DNA of 64,000 bases from Actinoallomurus spadix (lineage in GTDB: Bacteria; Actinomycetota; Actinomycetes; Streptosporangiales; Streptosporangiaceae): the NCBI RefSeq assembly GCF_024055725.1, contig NZ_JAMXMX010000018.1, positions 93,560 through 157,559 of the forward strand. The letters are read 5' to 3'. How positions within the stretch are numbered: the first letter of the stretch is position 1; each line of letters begins with the position of its first letter. This document shows positions 34,878 through 42,881 of this stretch, piece after piece. The position numbers and the translations under genes are program-made. The notes below the pieces were generated by a model. The model was not told the DNA's origin. It was given only the letters and a program-made list of their open reading frames with translations, and made no database searches.

Positions 34878-34906
34878 GTCCGAGGCCGCCGTGGGCGGCC
34901 TCGGAC
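34878..34906. terminator. Bidirectional hairpin between convergent genes
   Basis: A perfect 13-bp GC-rich stem (34878-34890 with 34894-34906) and a 3-nt loop, between the DUF4115 gene and copC. No T-run, as is usual in actinobacteria. Confidence 0.65.
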
Positions 34907-34955
34907 GGGTACTCGACAGCGCGGGCGCGGGCGGCCTCGGCGAGGGCCGGGCTGG

Positions 34956-35582
34956 TCAGCTTCCCGAGAGGCGGCGCTTGCGGAAGAGTTCGGCGCCGAT
35001 GACCGCCGCGACGACCATGAGGGCGCCCAGGCCGATCCACCACCAGCCGGTGCTGGAGCCGCTCGACGTGTGCTGCGCGGCCGGGGTGCTCGACGGCGTG
35101 ACCGCCGCGGGGGCGGGGCTGTCGTCCGTCGACCCGTCGGACGCGGGCGCCGATGCGGCCGCGGCGGGCGCCGATGCGGCCGAGCCCACGACCGTGAACC
35201 GGTAGTCGCCCGTGACCGGGTGCCCGTCCCCGGAGACGACGCGCCAGCCGACCCGGTAGACGCCGGGCGGCAGGACGCCGGCGACCTGCGCGGTCACCGT
35301 GGCGCCCGACGCGTGCGCCTTGCCGGCCTCGTGGTGACCGCCCTTGGCGTCCAGCAGGACGATGCCCGGGAACCGCACCGCCTCGGCGAAGGTGAGTTTG
35401 ATCTGGGCCGGGGACGCCACCTTGGCGCCCTTGGCGGGTTTCGCCGCGACGAGCGTCGTGTGGGCGGACGCGGGCGGTGCCGTGAGGAGGCCGCCGGCGG
35501 CCACGGCGGCGACCGCCGCCGCGAGGCGGGTGACGGGCCTCCGGCCGGCCCGGGCGCGGCGGGGGAGTCGCGGGATGTACAT
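34956..35582 (-). CDS. copC: CopC-domain protein with C-terminal membrane anchor
   Basis: A 208-residue exported protein. Its signal peptide ends at ASA, leaving mature N-terminus HTTLVAAKPAKG; this N-terminal His and the later GDGHPVTGDYRFTV are the copper(II)-binding positions of CopC. A Ser/Ala/Pro-rich stalk and one helix (WWWIGLGALMVVAAVIGAEL) anchor it. ATG 35582 has GGAG 7 nt upstream; the open frame before it is not coding. No CopD follows. The next upstream gene, in the same direction, encodes a small His-containing membrane protein. Confidence 0.9.
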   Translation of the reverse strand: MYIPRLPRRARAGRRPVTRLAAAVAAVAAGGLLTAPPASAHTTLVAAKPAKGAKVASPAQIKLTFAEAVRFPGIVLLDAKGGHHEAGKAHASGATVTAQVAGVLPPGVYRVGWRVVSGDGHPVTGDYRFTVVGSAASAPAAAASAPASDGSTDDSPAPAAVTPSSTPAAQHTSSGSSTGWWWIGLGALMVVAAVIGAELFRKRRLSGS

Positions 35583-35670
35583 GAGATTTCTCCGTTCGTG
35601 ATGCTCATCGAGCGTGCGGGGTGACCGGATCGGCCGGATCCGGCGGAGTGGGTCGTACGAGGGGCGGCGC

Positions 35671-36237
35671 CTAGCGGAACGCCGGAAACGGAGCCGGTGG
35701 CCCGCGCCGGGTGAGGACGTGGCGCAGGACCCGATCCGGCGGGCGGATGACCGGGCCGGCGGGCACGGGCCGCCGGGACGGCGCCGCCAGGGGAGCGGGC
35801 GTCGACAAGAGGGCCCGCAGCGGCCGGGCGGCGGCCGCCGCGGCCCTCCTCGCGAGCCGCCATACGGCGCGCTCGCCGCGCCGCAGCCACCAGGCGGAGG
35901 CGACGGCGGCGGCAACGTGCGCGAACGTCATCGCCGGGGCCCCATGGGCGCCGGAGGCCGCGGGGTGGTGGGCCAGGTGCTGGCCGTGCTGGGCGGCGGC
36001 GAACAGCACGTGCAGCATGAACTGCCCGCCGAGCAGCCCGGCCGCGATCGTGCCCAGTGATCGCTCGGTGCCGGCGAGGACGACGGCGACGATGGTCAGC
36101 CCGGCCAACCCCGCGCCGACCGCCGCGGGCGGGACCGGCGCGTGTGCGGCGGCGGAGTGTCCGGCGACGGCGAGGGCGGTGCACACGGCCGCGAAGACCA
36201 CCGCGCGGGCCAGACGGAACACCGGATCGTTGGGCAT
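35671..36237 (-). CDS. Conserved multi-pass membrane protein upstream of copC
   Basis: A 188-residue protein with four hydrophobic helices; a His cluster AAAQHGQHLAHHP lies between the third and fourth. The C-terminal 50 residues are Pro/Arg-rich. ATG 36237 follows GGAGGGG. Similar unnamed proteins are found next to copC in actinobacteria. The His cluster and context suggest copper handling, but the function is not established. Confidence 0.75.
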   Translation of the reverse strand: MPNDPVFRLARAVVFAAVCTALAVAGHSAAAHAPVPPAAVGAGLAGLTIVAVVLAGTERSLGTIAAGLLGGQFMLHVLFAAAQHGQHLAHHPAASGAHGAPAMTFAHVAAAVASAWWLRRGERAVWRLARRAAAAAARPLRALLSTPAPLAAPSRRPVPAGPVIRPPDRVLRHVLTRRGPPAPFPAFR

Positions 36238-36289
36238 GACCCCTCCATCCTCCCATCGCCGCGCTCCGTCAGACGGTCCGGCGAGGCTA

Positions 36290-36319
36290 TTGACGTTCGG
36301 GATCATCCGTATCTAATTT
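36290..36319 (+). promoter_or_regulatory. Sigma70-type promoter for the EEP/NamZ operon
   Basis: TTGACG (36290-36295) and TAATTT (36314-36319) are separated by 18 bp, in the most AT-rich stretch nearby, 60 bp before ATG 36379. Confidence 0.6.
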
Positions 36320-36378
36320 TCATACGACCAAATCCACTCGTTGATTCTTTACAGACCACGATCGCGGCAGGAGAGTCC

Positions 36379-37248
36379 ATGCCCCCGCTCGTCCGCCGGT
36401 CCGCCCGTACGCGCCCCCGGGCCGCCACCGGGCTCGCCCTCTTCCTCGCCGCGCTGGTCGCCGGACCACCGGCCCACGCGGCCGCCGGCAGAGGGGCGTC
36501 GCTGCGGGTCATGACGTACAACCTCCAGGCCGGCGCGGGCGCCGATCACGTCTTCGACCTCGAACGCCAGGCCCAGGCGATCGAGGCGCAGCACCCCGAC
36601 GTCGTCGGACTCGAGGAGGTCGACGTCGCCTGGGGGACCCGCAGCGACTACGTCGACGAGGCGTCCTGGCTGGCCCGGCGGCTGCGCATGCGGGTGTTCT
36701 TCGCGCCGATCTACACGCTCCCGCCCGACCGGCCCGGCGCGGCCGACCGGAGGTTCGGCGTCGCGGTGCTGTCCCGGTTCCCGATCCTGCGCGCGGAGAA
36801 CCACGAGATCACGCGGCTGTCCACGCAGGTGCCGAACCCCGTACCGGCCCCAGGCCCCGGCTTCCCCGAGGTGCTGATCAAGGCGCGCGGCACGCGGATC
36901 TGGGTGTACGACACGCACCTCGACTACCGCGCCGACCCCTCCGTCCGCCGGGCGCAGGTCGCCGACATGGCGGCCGTCATGGCGCGACGGCGAGGTCCTA
37001 AGCTGCTGCTAGGGGACTTCAACGCCGAGCCGGACGCGCCCGAGCTCGCGCCGCTCTGGACGCGGCTGCGCGACGCGCTGACGGTCGCCGGGCAGCCCGC
37101 CACGCCCACGTTTCCGGCCGACGCGCCGGTCAAGCGCATCGACTACATCACCTTCACCCCGGGCCCGCGCGTCACCCGCGCGTTCGTACCCGACACGCAG
37201 GCCTCCGACCACAGGCCCGTCGTGGCCGATCTGAGGGGAATCCGCTGA
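36379..37248 (+). CDS. Secreted endonuclease/exonuclease/phosphatase-family hydrolase
   Basis: A 289-residue protein with a signal peptide ending near PAHAAA. Conserved EEP motifs are MTYNLQAG, VGLEEVD (metal-binding Glu), DTHLDYRAD, LLLGDFNAEPD and ASDHRPVVADL with the catalytic Asp-His. Members hydrolyse phosphodiesters or phosphomonoesters in nucleic acids or lipids. ATG 36379 follows AGGAGAG. Its stop overlaps the NamZ-type start (TGATG), so the genes are coupled. Confidence 0.9.
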   Translation: MPPLVRRSARTRPRAATGLALFLAALVAGPPAHAAAGRGASLRVMTYNLQAGAGADHVFDLERQAQAIEAQHPDVVGLEEVDVAWGTRSDYVDEASWLARRLRMRVFFAPIYTLPPDRPGAADRRFGVAVLSRFPILRAENHEITRLSTQVPNPVPAPGPGFPEVLIKARGTRIWVYDTHLDYRADPSVRRAQVADMAAVMARRRGPKLLLGDFNAEPDAPELAPLWTRLRDALTVAGQPATPTFPADAPVKRIDYITFTPGPRVTRAFVPDTQASDHRPVVADLRGIR

Positions 37249-38516
37249 TGACGACACGACGTGGAGTGCTCCGTGGCATCGCCGCCGGCGGCGCGGCCGT
37301 CCCGCTCGCCGCGCTCGGCCCGGCGACCGCCCAGGCCGCCCCGGCCGCACGGAACGGCGGGGTCCGTACGGGCTTCGAGATGCTGCGCGCCGGGGGCTAC
37401 CGCGAACTGCGCGGCCAGAAGGTCGGGATGGTCGCCAACCCGACCGCGGTGATCCGCGACCTGAGCCACGAGGTCGACGTCATGCACGGGTCCTCCGCCG
37501 TGGACCTCGTCGCGGTCTTCGGCCCGGAGCACGGGTTCCGCGGCTCGGCGCAGGCCGGCGGATCGGAGGGCTCCTACAAGGACCCGCGCACCGGGATCGC
37601 CGTCTACGACGCCTACGCCAAGACCCCGCAGCAGATCGCCGACTACTTCCTCAAGTCCGGCATCGACACCGTCGTCTTCGACATCCAGGACGTCGGCGCG
37701 CGCTTCTACACCTACATCTGGACGATGTTCGACTGCATGCGGGCGGCGATCCAGGCGGGCAAGCGCTTCGTGGTGCTCGACCGGCCGAACCCGCTCGGCG
37801 GCGTCGAGGCGACCGGGCCCGTGCTGCACACCGGGTACGCCTCCGGCGTGGGCCGCGAGCCGATCGCCCAGCAGCACGCCATGACCGTCGGTGAGCTCGC
37901 CCGGCTGTTCGACGGGGAGTTCCTGGACGGCAAGGCGAAACCGCAGGTCGTCCAGATGCGCGGCTGGCGGCGCGGCATGGCCTGGGAGGAGACGGGCCTG
38001 CCCTGGGTGCTGCCCTCCCCGAACATGCCGACGATCGGCACGGCGGTCGCCTACCCGGGCATGGGCCTGTTCGAGGCGGTGAACATCTCGGAGGGGCGCG
38101 GCACGACCGTGCCGTTCGAGATGGTCGGCGCGCCGTACGCCGACTGGCACTGGGCCGACGACCTGAACGGCCTGAATCTGCCCGGCGTGCGGTTCCGCGA
38201 GGCGTACTTCGCGCCGACCTTCAGCAAGTGGGCCAACCAGAACTGCGGCGGCGTCCAGCTGTTCGTCACCGACCGGCGGCGCTTCGACCCGATCCGCACC
38301 GCCCTCGCCATGATCATCAGCGCCCGCCGGCTCTACCCGAAGGACTTCGCCTGGCGGGAGAGCAAGTCACCGTACTGGATCGACCTGCTCACCGGATCCG
38401 ACCAGGTCCGCACCGCGATCGACGGCGGCGCGAACGTCGACCAGGTCGTCGCCGGCTGGCAGGCCGACCTGGCGCGGTTCCGCGCGCAGCGGCGGCGCTA
38501 CCTGCTGTACCGCTGA
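37248..38516 (+). CDS. namZ: NamZ-type exo-beta-N-acetylmuramidase (GH171, DUF1343)
   Basis: A 422-residue exported protein with a Tat-like signal (TTRRGVLRG, then a hydrophobic stretch). It has the DUF1343 hallmarks FGPEHGFRGSAQAG, FDIQDVGARFYTYIWTM, VLDRPNPLGG and SPNMPTIGTAVAYPGMGLFE. Bacillus NamZ (YbbC) belongs to this family and releases terminal MurNAc from wall fragments. It overlaps the upstream EEP gene and is 88 bp before a beta-lactamase-fold hydrolase, as in the Bacillus ybb cluster. Symbol by family. Confidence 0.88.
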   Translation: MTTRRGVLRGIAAGGAAVPLAALGPATAQAAPAARNGGVRTGFEMLRAGGYRELRGQKVGMVANPTAVIRDLSHEVDVMHGSSAVDLVAVFGPEHGFRGSAQAGGSEGSYKDPRTGIAVYDAYAKTPQQIADYFLKSGIDTVVFDIQDVGARFYTYIWTMFDCMRAAIQAGKRFVVLDRPNPLGGVEATGPVLHTGYASGVGREPIAQQHAMTVGELARLFDGEFLDGKAKPQVVQMRGWRRGMAWEETGLPWVLPSPNMPTIGTAVAYPGMGLFEAVNISEGRGTTVPFEMVGAPYADWHWADDLNGLNLPGVRFREAYFAPTFSKWANQNCGGVQLFVTDRRRFDPIRTALAMIISARRLYPKDFAWRESKSPYWIDLLTGSDQVRTAIDGGANVDQVVAGWQADLARFRAQRRRYLLYR

Positions 38517-38604
38517 ACCCCTCGCCCCTGGCGTACGGCACCGACCTCCGCACTCTCCGCCGTACCGCTGCAGTTCTCCACCCCCGCATCCCCCAGGAGA
38601 TACG

Positions 38605-40383
38605 ATGCGCCGTGCCCTGCCGATCCTCCTCGCCCTCGCGGGCCTGTGCGCACCGGCCGCGGCCGCTCAGGCCGCCCCGCCACCGGCCGCCCCGGTGAAG
38701 GGCGCGTCGGCCCCCACCCGTACGACCACGGCAGGGCCGCCGACCGTCACCGCCGCCGACCTGCGCTTCACCCCCGGCCGGGTGCTCCGGGACGGCACCC
38801 CGCGGCAGGCGGGCCTGTCGCCCGACGCCGTCGCGGCGATCGCCAAGGACGCCGCGAGTTTCATGAACTCCTCGCCGAAGCCGTACTACCCAGGGGCCGT
38901 CGTGCTGGCCGCCCGCAACGGCGTCGTCGCGGCGCAGGACGCGATGGGGTACGCGCTGCGGTACGCCGACGACAAGCCCACCGAGCTGCCGCGGGACCAG
39001 TGGATCCCGATGCGCGAGGACACGATCTTCGACCTGGCGTCCATGTCGAAGCTGTTCACGACCGTCGCGGCGATCCAGCAGATCGAGCGCGGCCGCATCG
39101 ACCTGAACCAGACCGTCGCGCACTACCTGCCCGCCTTCGGCCAGAACGGCAAGGACACGATCACCATCCGGGAGCTGCTCACCCACACGAGCGGCCTGCG
39201 CCCGGACCTGCCCTTCTACAACTACTCCGATCGCGCGGCGCAGGAGGCGGCGCTGTACGCGGACACGCCGAAGGCCAAGCCCGGCACCGCGTACATCTAC
39301 TCCGACCTCAATTTGATCACGATGCAGTTCGTGCTGGAGAAGGTCACCGGCGAGACCCTGGACGCGCTCGTACGGGACGGCATCACCCGGCCGCTCGGCA
39401 TGCGCGACACCGGCTACAACCCGCCGGCGTCGGAGAAGCCGCGGATCGCCGCGACGGAGTACGAGCACAAGCCCTACGCCGCCCTCGACCGCGGCCTCGT
39501 CTGGGGCCAGGTCCACGACGAGAACTCCTACGCCCTCGGCGGCGTCGCCGGGCACGCCGGGGTCTTCTCCACCGCCCACGACATCGCGATCTTCGCCCAG
39601 ATGATCCTCGACGGCGGCCGGTACGGCCACGCCCGCGTCCTGGACGAGGACTCCGTACGGCTCCTGTTCACCGACCTCAACACCGCGTTCCCCGGCAACG
39701 CGCACGGGCTCGGCTTCGAGATCGGCCTGCGCTGGTACGAGGACGCGATGACCTCGCCCGTCACCATCGGGCACACCGGCTACACCGGCACCAGCATCGT
39801 GATCGACCCGATCTCGCGGTCGTTCGTCATCCTGCTCACCAATCGGGTCCACCCCACCCGTAACGGCCCCAGCATCAACCCGGCGCGCCGCGCCGTCGCC
39901 CGTGACCTCGCCCGCGCCGTCCCCGTACGGCCCGCCGAGGGCCGGGACGCGTGGTTCTCCCAGATGGCGGACGGCACGACCGCGACGCTGACCGCGCCGA
40001 TGCCGGCGGGCGCCACCAAGCTGTCCTTCGACCTCTGGTACGACACGGAGGAGACCGACCTCGGCGTGCTGGAGACCTCCACCGACGGCACGACCTGGAC
40101 GCCCGCCCCGATCGCCCTGCGGTCCGGTCGCAGCGCGTGGACCGTGAACGGGTCGTTCTCCGGCTTCTCCGGGCGCCGCTGGGCCAAGGCCACCGCGACG
40201 CTCCCGGCCGGCACGACCGCGGTCCGCTGGCGCTACACCTCCGACCCGGCCTACCAGGGCCGCGGCGTCTACGTCGACGGCGTACGCGCTTGGAGCGCCG
40301 ACGGCCACGTGGTCTTCAACGGCGAACGCCCCGCCGACGCCGCCCGTTTCCAAACTGCGGGCTGGGTGCCGAGCACCGACTGA
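38605..40383 (+). CDS. Secreted serine hydrolase (class C beta-lactamase fold) with C-terminal beta-sandwich
   Basis: A 592-residue exported protein; signal peptide ends near AAQAA. The SxxK motif is Ser146-Met-Ser-Lys149 in FDLASMSKLFT; the YxN-type loop is in YIYSDLNLI and the third motif is the GHTGYTG segment. Residues ~450-580 form a jelly-roll-like domain with Trp-rich words. Bacillus AmiE (YbbE), which removes peptides from MurNAc, has the same fold and lies beside NamZ, so an amidase role is likely, though PBP-like esterase activity is possible. Confidence 0.88.
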   Translation: MRRALPILLALAGLCAPAAAAQAAPPPAAPVKGASAPTRTTTAGPPTVTAADLRFTPGRVLRDGTPRQAGLSPDAVAAIAKDAASFMNSSPKPYYPGAVVLAARNGVVAAQDAMGYALRYADDKPTELPRDQWIPMREDTIFDLASMSKLFTTVAAIQQIERGRIDLNQTVAHYLPAFGQNGKDTITIRELLTHTSGLRPDLPFYNYSDRAAQEAALYADTPKAKPGTAYIYSDLNLITMQFVLEKVTGETLDALVRDGITRPLGMRDTGYNPPASEKPRIAATEYEHKPYAALDRGLVWGQVHDENSYALGGVAGHAGVFSTAHDIAIFAQMILDGGRYGHARVLDEDSVRLLFTDLNTAFPGNAHGLGFEIGLRWYEDAMTSPVTIGHTGYTGTSIVIDPISRSFVILLTNRVHPTRNGPSINPARRAVARDLARAVPVRPAEGRDAWFSQMADGTTATLTAPMPAGATKLSFDLWYDTEETDLGVLETSTDGTTWTPAPIALRSGRSAWTVNGSFSGFSGRRWAKATATLPAGTTAVRWRYTSDPAYQGRGVYVDGVRAWSADGHVVFNGERPADAARFQTAGWVPSTD

Positions 40384-40391
40384 CGACCGGC

Positions 40392-40431
40392 GCCGAGGAT
40401 CGTCGTGCCTGTAGCGACGACGATCCTCGGC
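40392..40431 (+). terminator. Long perfect hairpin after the serine hydrolase
   Basis: A perfect 15-bp stem (40392-40406 with 40417-40431) and a 10-nt loop, starting 9 bp after the stop codon. The left arm, GCCGAGGATCGTCGT, recurs at 53584. Confidence 0.75.
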
Positions 40432-40469
40432 GGTGATTGCCGCTCCGTTGCCTGGCAGCGGCTATTGTG

Positions 40470-40575
40470 GGACAAGAGGGGAGTACTTCCCAGCGCCCAC
40501 CCGGTCAGTACGGACCTCCCACGAGGTCCCCGGGCGGCGGTCCGCCGGATGACGGCGGGTGAAGGAGACCTCGGA
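40470..40575 (+). promoter_or_regulatory. yybP-ykoY manganese riboswitch
   Basis: The leader of the TerC gene carries conserved yybP-ykoY landmarks: GGGGAGTA (40478-40485) at the 5' side, a GC-rich stem pair with GGTCCGCC near 40545, and GAAGGAGACC (40561-40570) at the 3' side, 30 nt before the start codon. This class binds Mn(II) and is commonly found before TerC/Alx and MntP-type exporters. Confidence 0.85.
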
Positions 40576-40599
40576 CGCTATGACGTACCGGGAGTTCCT

Positions 40600-41574
40600 G
40601 TGTCCGAATCCGTCGCATCGCCGCTGTTGTGGGCGATTACCATCGCCGGGGTCGTGGCCCTCTTCGCGATCGACCTGATCATGACGCGTCGGCCGCACAC
40701 CCCCTCGCTGCGCGAGTCGCTGGCGTGGACCGGCTTCTACATCGCCCTGCCGTTCCTGTTCGGCGTGTTCGCCTGGAAGTGGTTCGGGGCGTCCACCGGG
40801 ACGGAGTACTTCACCGGCTACCTGGTCGAGAAGTCGCTTTCCGTGGACAACCTGTTCGTGTTCATGCTGCTCCTCGCCGCGTTCGCCGTGCCACGCGCGC
40901 TGAGCCAGCGTGTCCTGCTGTACGGCATCGCGGGCGCCCTCGTGCTGCGTGCGATCTTCATCGCGATCGGAGCGGCGGCGCTGCAGGCGGTCGACTGGGC
41001 GTTCCTGCTGTTCGGCGGCATTCTGCTCGTCACCGCCGGAAAGATCCTCAAGGACGCGGTCAAGGACACGGACCACACGGTCGACGTCTCCTCGCTGCGC
41101 TCCGTACGCCTCCTGCGCCGGTTGATGCCGGTGACCGACGACTACCAGGGTCCGCGGATGTTCGCGCGGCAGGGCGGCCGGCGGGCGCTGACGCCGTTCG
41201 CGCTCGTGGTGGTGGCGGTGTTCGCCGCCGACGTGGTGTTCGCCGTCGACTCGATCCCCGCCGTCTACGGGATCACCCAGGACCCGTACCTGGTCTTCAC
41301 GGCGAACGCCTTCTCCCTGTTCGGGCTGCGCGCGCTGTACTTCGTGCTGCAGAGCACGCTGAGCAAGCTCGTCCACCTGGGCTACGGCCTCGCCGTCATC
41401 CTGGCGTTCATCGGCGTGAAGCTCGTGCTGCACTGGGCGCACGGTCCCTGGCCGCAGGTCCCGGAGGTCCCCACGCCGCTGTCGCTGGCCGTGATCGTCG
41501 TGACGCTGCTGACGGTGACCGTGACGAGCCTGTACGCCCGGCGGCACGCCCCGGCTCCGGTCGCGGGCCGTTGA
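40600..41574 (+). CDS. TerC/Alx-family manganese exporter
   Basis: A 324-residue integral membrane protein with about nine helices. It starts MSESVASPLLWAITIAG and carries the family motifs FTGYLVEKSLSVDNLFVF and DVVFAVDSIPAVYGIT, whose acidic residues are thought to bind the metal. GTG 40600 has GGGAG 6 nt before it. The upstream Mn riboswitch indicates induction by Mn(II), as known for Alx/TerC proteins. It is probably monocistronic. Confidence 0.93.
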   Translation: MSESVASPLLWAITIAGVVALFAIDLIMTRRPHTPSLRESLAWTGFYIALPFLFGVFAWKWFGASTGTEYFTGYLVEKSLSVDNLFVFMLLLAAFAVPRALSQRVLLYGIAGALVLRAIFIAIGAAALQAVDWAFLLFGGILLVTAGKILKDAVKDTDHTVDVSSLRSVRLLRRLMPVTDDYQGPRMFARQGGRRALTPFALVVVAVFAADVVFAVDSIPAVYGITQDPYLVFTANAFSLFGLRALYFVLQSTLSKLVHLGYGLAVILAFIGVKLVLHWAHGPWPQVPEVPTPLSLAVIVVTLLTVTVTSLYARRHAPAPVAGR

Positions 41575-41628
41575 GGACCGATTCCGTAAAGAGTCATTAA
41601 AAGCTCCAGGGACTGGTATCACCAGGGC

Positions 41629-42558
41629 ATGCGCAGCAAAGCCGACCTGACGGCCGCCATCAGGAACGGCGGCCCGGCCGTCCTCGTCATCAACGCCCGG
41701 GCCCGTACCGGGGCGGCCCTCCTCCAGCACGCCCCACGGCGGCTGACCGAACAGGGCATCGCCGTCGCCCGGGTGATCGACGTACGGCGGCCGGACCGTC
41801 TCCCGCGGGCCCTCGACGAGGCGGTCGCCGAAAAGCCCGACCTGCTCATCGCCGCCGGCGGCGACGGCACGCTGAGCACCGCGGGCAAGCGCCTGGCCGA
41901 TCTGGACATGGCGCTCGGCGTGCTGCCCGTCGGCACCACGAACAACTTCGCCCGGAGCATCGGATGGTCCGGGGACCTGGACGGCGCGTTCGCGACGCTC
42001 GGGTCCGGGAAGGTCGCCGACGTCGACCTGGGCCAGGCCGGCCCGGACACCTTCACCAACATGGTCAGCCTGGGCGTGTCCGTCCAGGTCGCGGGCCGGG
42101 TGCCGCACCGCCTCAAGCGGCACCTCGGCCGCAGCGCCTATCCGCTGACCGCCCTGGCGGCGCTCCCCGGCCACCGGCCCTTCCGGGCCCGCATCACCGC
42201 CGGCGACACGGAGCTGGAGTTCGAGACGCACCAGCTCAACATCGCGAACGGCGCATTCCACGGCGGCCGCCGCATCGCGCGCGACGCCGACATCGACGAC
42301 CGGCTCCTGCTGGCGTACCGCTTCGGCACGGCCAGCCGCCTGCACCTGATCGGCTCCGCCGTCCGGCATGCCCTCACCGGGGCGTACCTCAGCATGGACG
42401 ACGAGCCGTTCCTCACCACCGGCGACCTGCACCTGGAGACCGACCCCCCGCTGCCCCTCGACGTGGACGGCGAGATCCGCGGCAGCACCCCGGTCCGCAT
42501 CCACATCCGCCCCAACGCCCTGCGCGTCATGGTCCCCCAGGACTTCACCGACCGCTGA
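41629..42558 (+). CDS. Diacylglycerol/lipid kinase (YegS/DgkB-like)
   Basis: A 309-residue protein with the DAGK catalytic signature AAGGDGTLSTAGKRL near residue 80 and LGVLPVGTTNNFARSIG. The C-terminal half is the beta-rich lid domain ending DVDGEIRGSTPVRIHIRP. Family members phosphorylate diacylglycerol or other lipids with ATP. It is 54 bp after TerC in the same direction; the start, ATG 41629, has AGGG nearby. Confidence 0.92.
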   Translation: MRSKADLTAAIRNGGPAVLVINARARTGAALLQHAPRRLTEQGIAVARVIDVRRPDRLPRALDEAVAEKPDLLIAAGGDGTLSTAGKRLADLDMALGVLPVGTTNNFARSIGWSGDLDGAFATLGSGKVADVDLGQAGPDTFTNMVSLGVSVQVAGRVPHRLKRHLGRSAYPLTALAALPGHRPFRARITAGDTELEFETHQLNIANGAFHGGRRIARDADIDDRLLLAYRFGTASRLHLIGSAVRHALTGAYLSMDDEPFLTTGDLHLETDPPLPLDVDGEIRGSTPVRIHIRPNALRVMVPQDFTDR

Positions 42559-42750
42559 TCGCCGGGTCCGTCCTTGCCGCCCGCCCGCCGGTTCGGCGGT
42601 GACCCACACCGGCCATGGAGGCGCGCGAGTCCTCGATCATCGGCATGATCACGGACATGACGAGGTCGAGGTGGTTACGGGCGGCGGGTCTCGGTCTGGG
42701 CCGTGCGACGGTCCGGGGTTCGGGGTGGCCGCCGGAGGAGGGCGTCTCGG

Positions 42751-42821
42751 CGGGCACTCAGCCCCTTGTCCAGGCCCGTGCGGCGCAGGGCGCCGGCCAT
42801 CGCGCCGCCTCCTCCGCGGCC
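42751..42821 (-). pseudogene. Remnant of a Tex gene 3' end
   Basis: On the minus strand this segment reads GGGGAMAGALRRTGLDKGLS, nearly identical to the C-terminus of the intact Tex at 45188 (GGGGAMADALRRAGLDKGLN). DNA identity is ~80% over ~65 bp. The Tex stop codon is not conserved and no other part of tex is present. Confidence 0.7.
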
Positions 42822-42834
42822 TGAGCAGCTGATC

Positions 42835-42862
42835 GCAAAGAGCCTTTGCAAAGAGGCTTTGC
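42835..42862. promoter_or_regulatory. Overlapping operators GCAAAG-N3-CTTTGC
   Basis: Two 15-bp inverted repeats, GCAAAG-AGC-CTTTGC (42835-42849) and GCAAAG-AGG-CTTTGC (42848-42862), share two bases and together form a larger near-palindrome bounded by ATCGCAAAG and CTTTGCGAT. They cover the predicted -35 region of the ArsR-type gene. Confidence 0.8.
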
Positions 42863-42869
42863 GATTGCT

Positions 42870-42875
42870 TATGAT
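42870..42875 (+). promoter_or_regulatory. -10 box TATGAT for the ArsR-type gene
   Basis: TATGAT lies 6 nt before GTG 42882; TTGCAA (42846-42851), inside the operators, is 18 bp upstream and fits a -35. The transcript would be leaderless and occluded by bound repressor. Confidence 0.65.
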
Positions 42876-42881
42876 CTTGGG

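Noticed and set aside
40462..42609. Very long open frame on the minus strand opposite TerC and the lipid kinase.
   Set aside because: Composition is low-complexity Arg/Gly/Asp/Gln typical of antisense frames in GC-rich DNA, and both plus-strand genes are clear family members.
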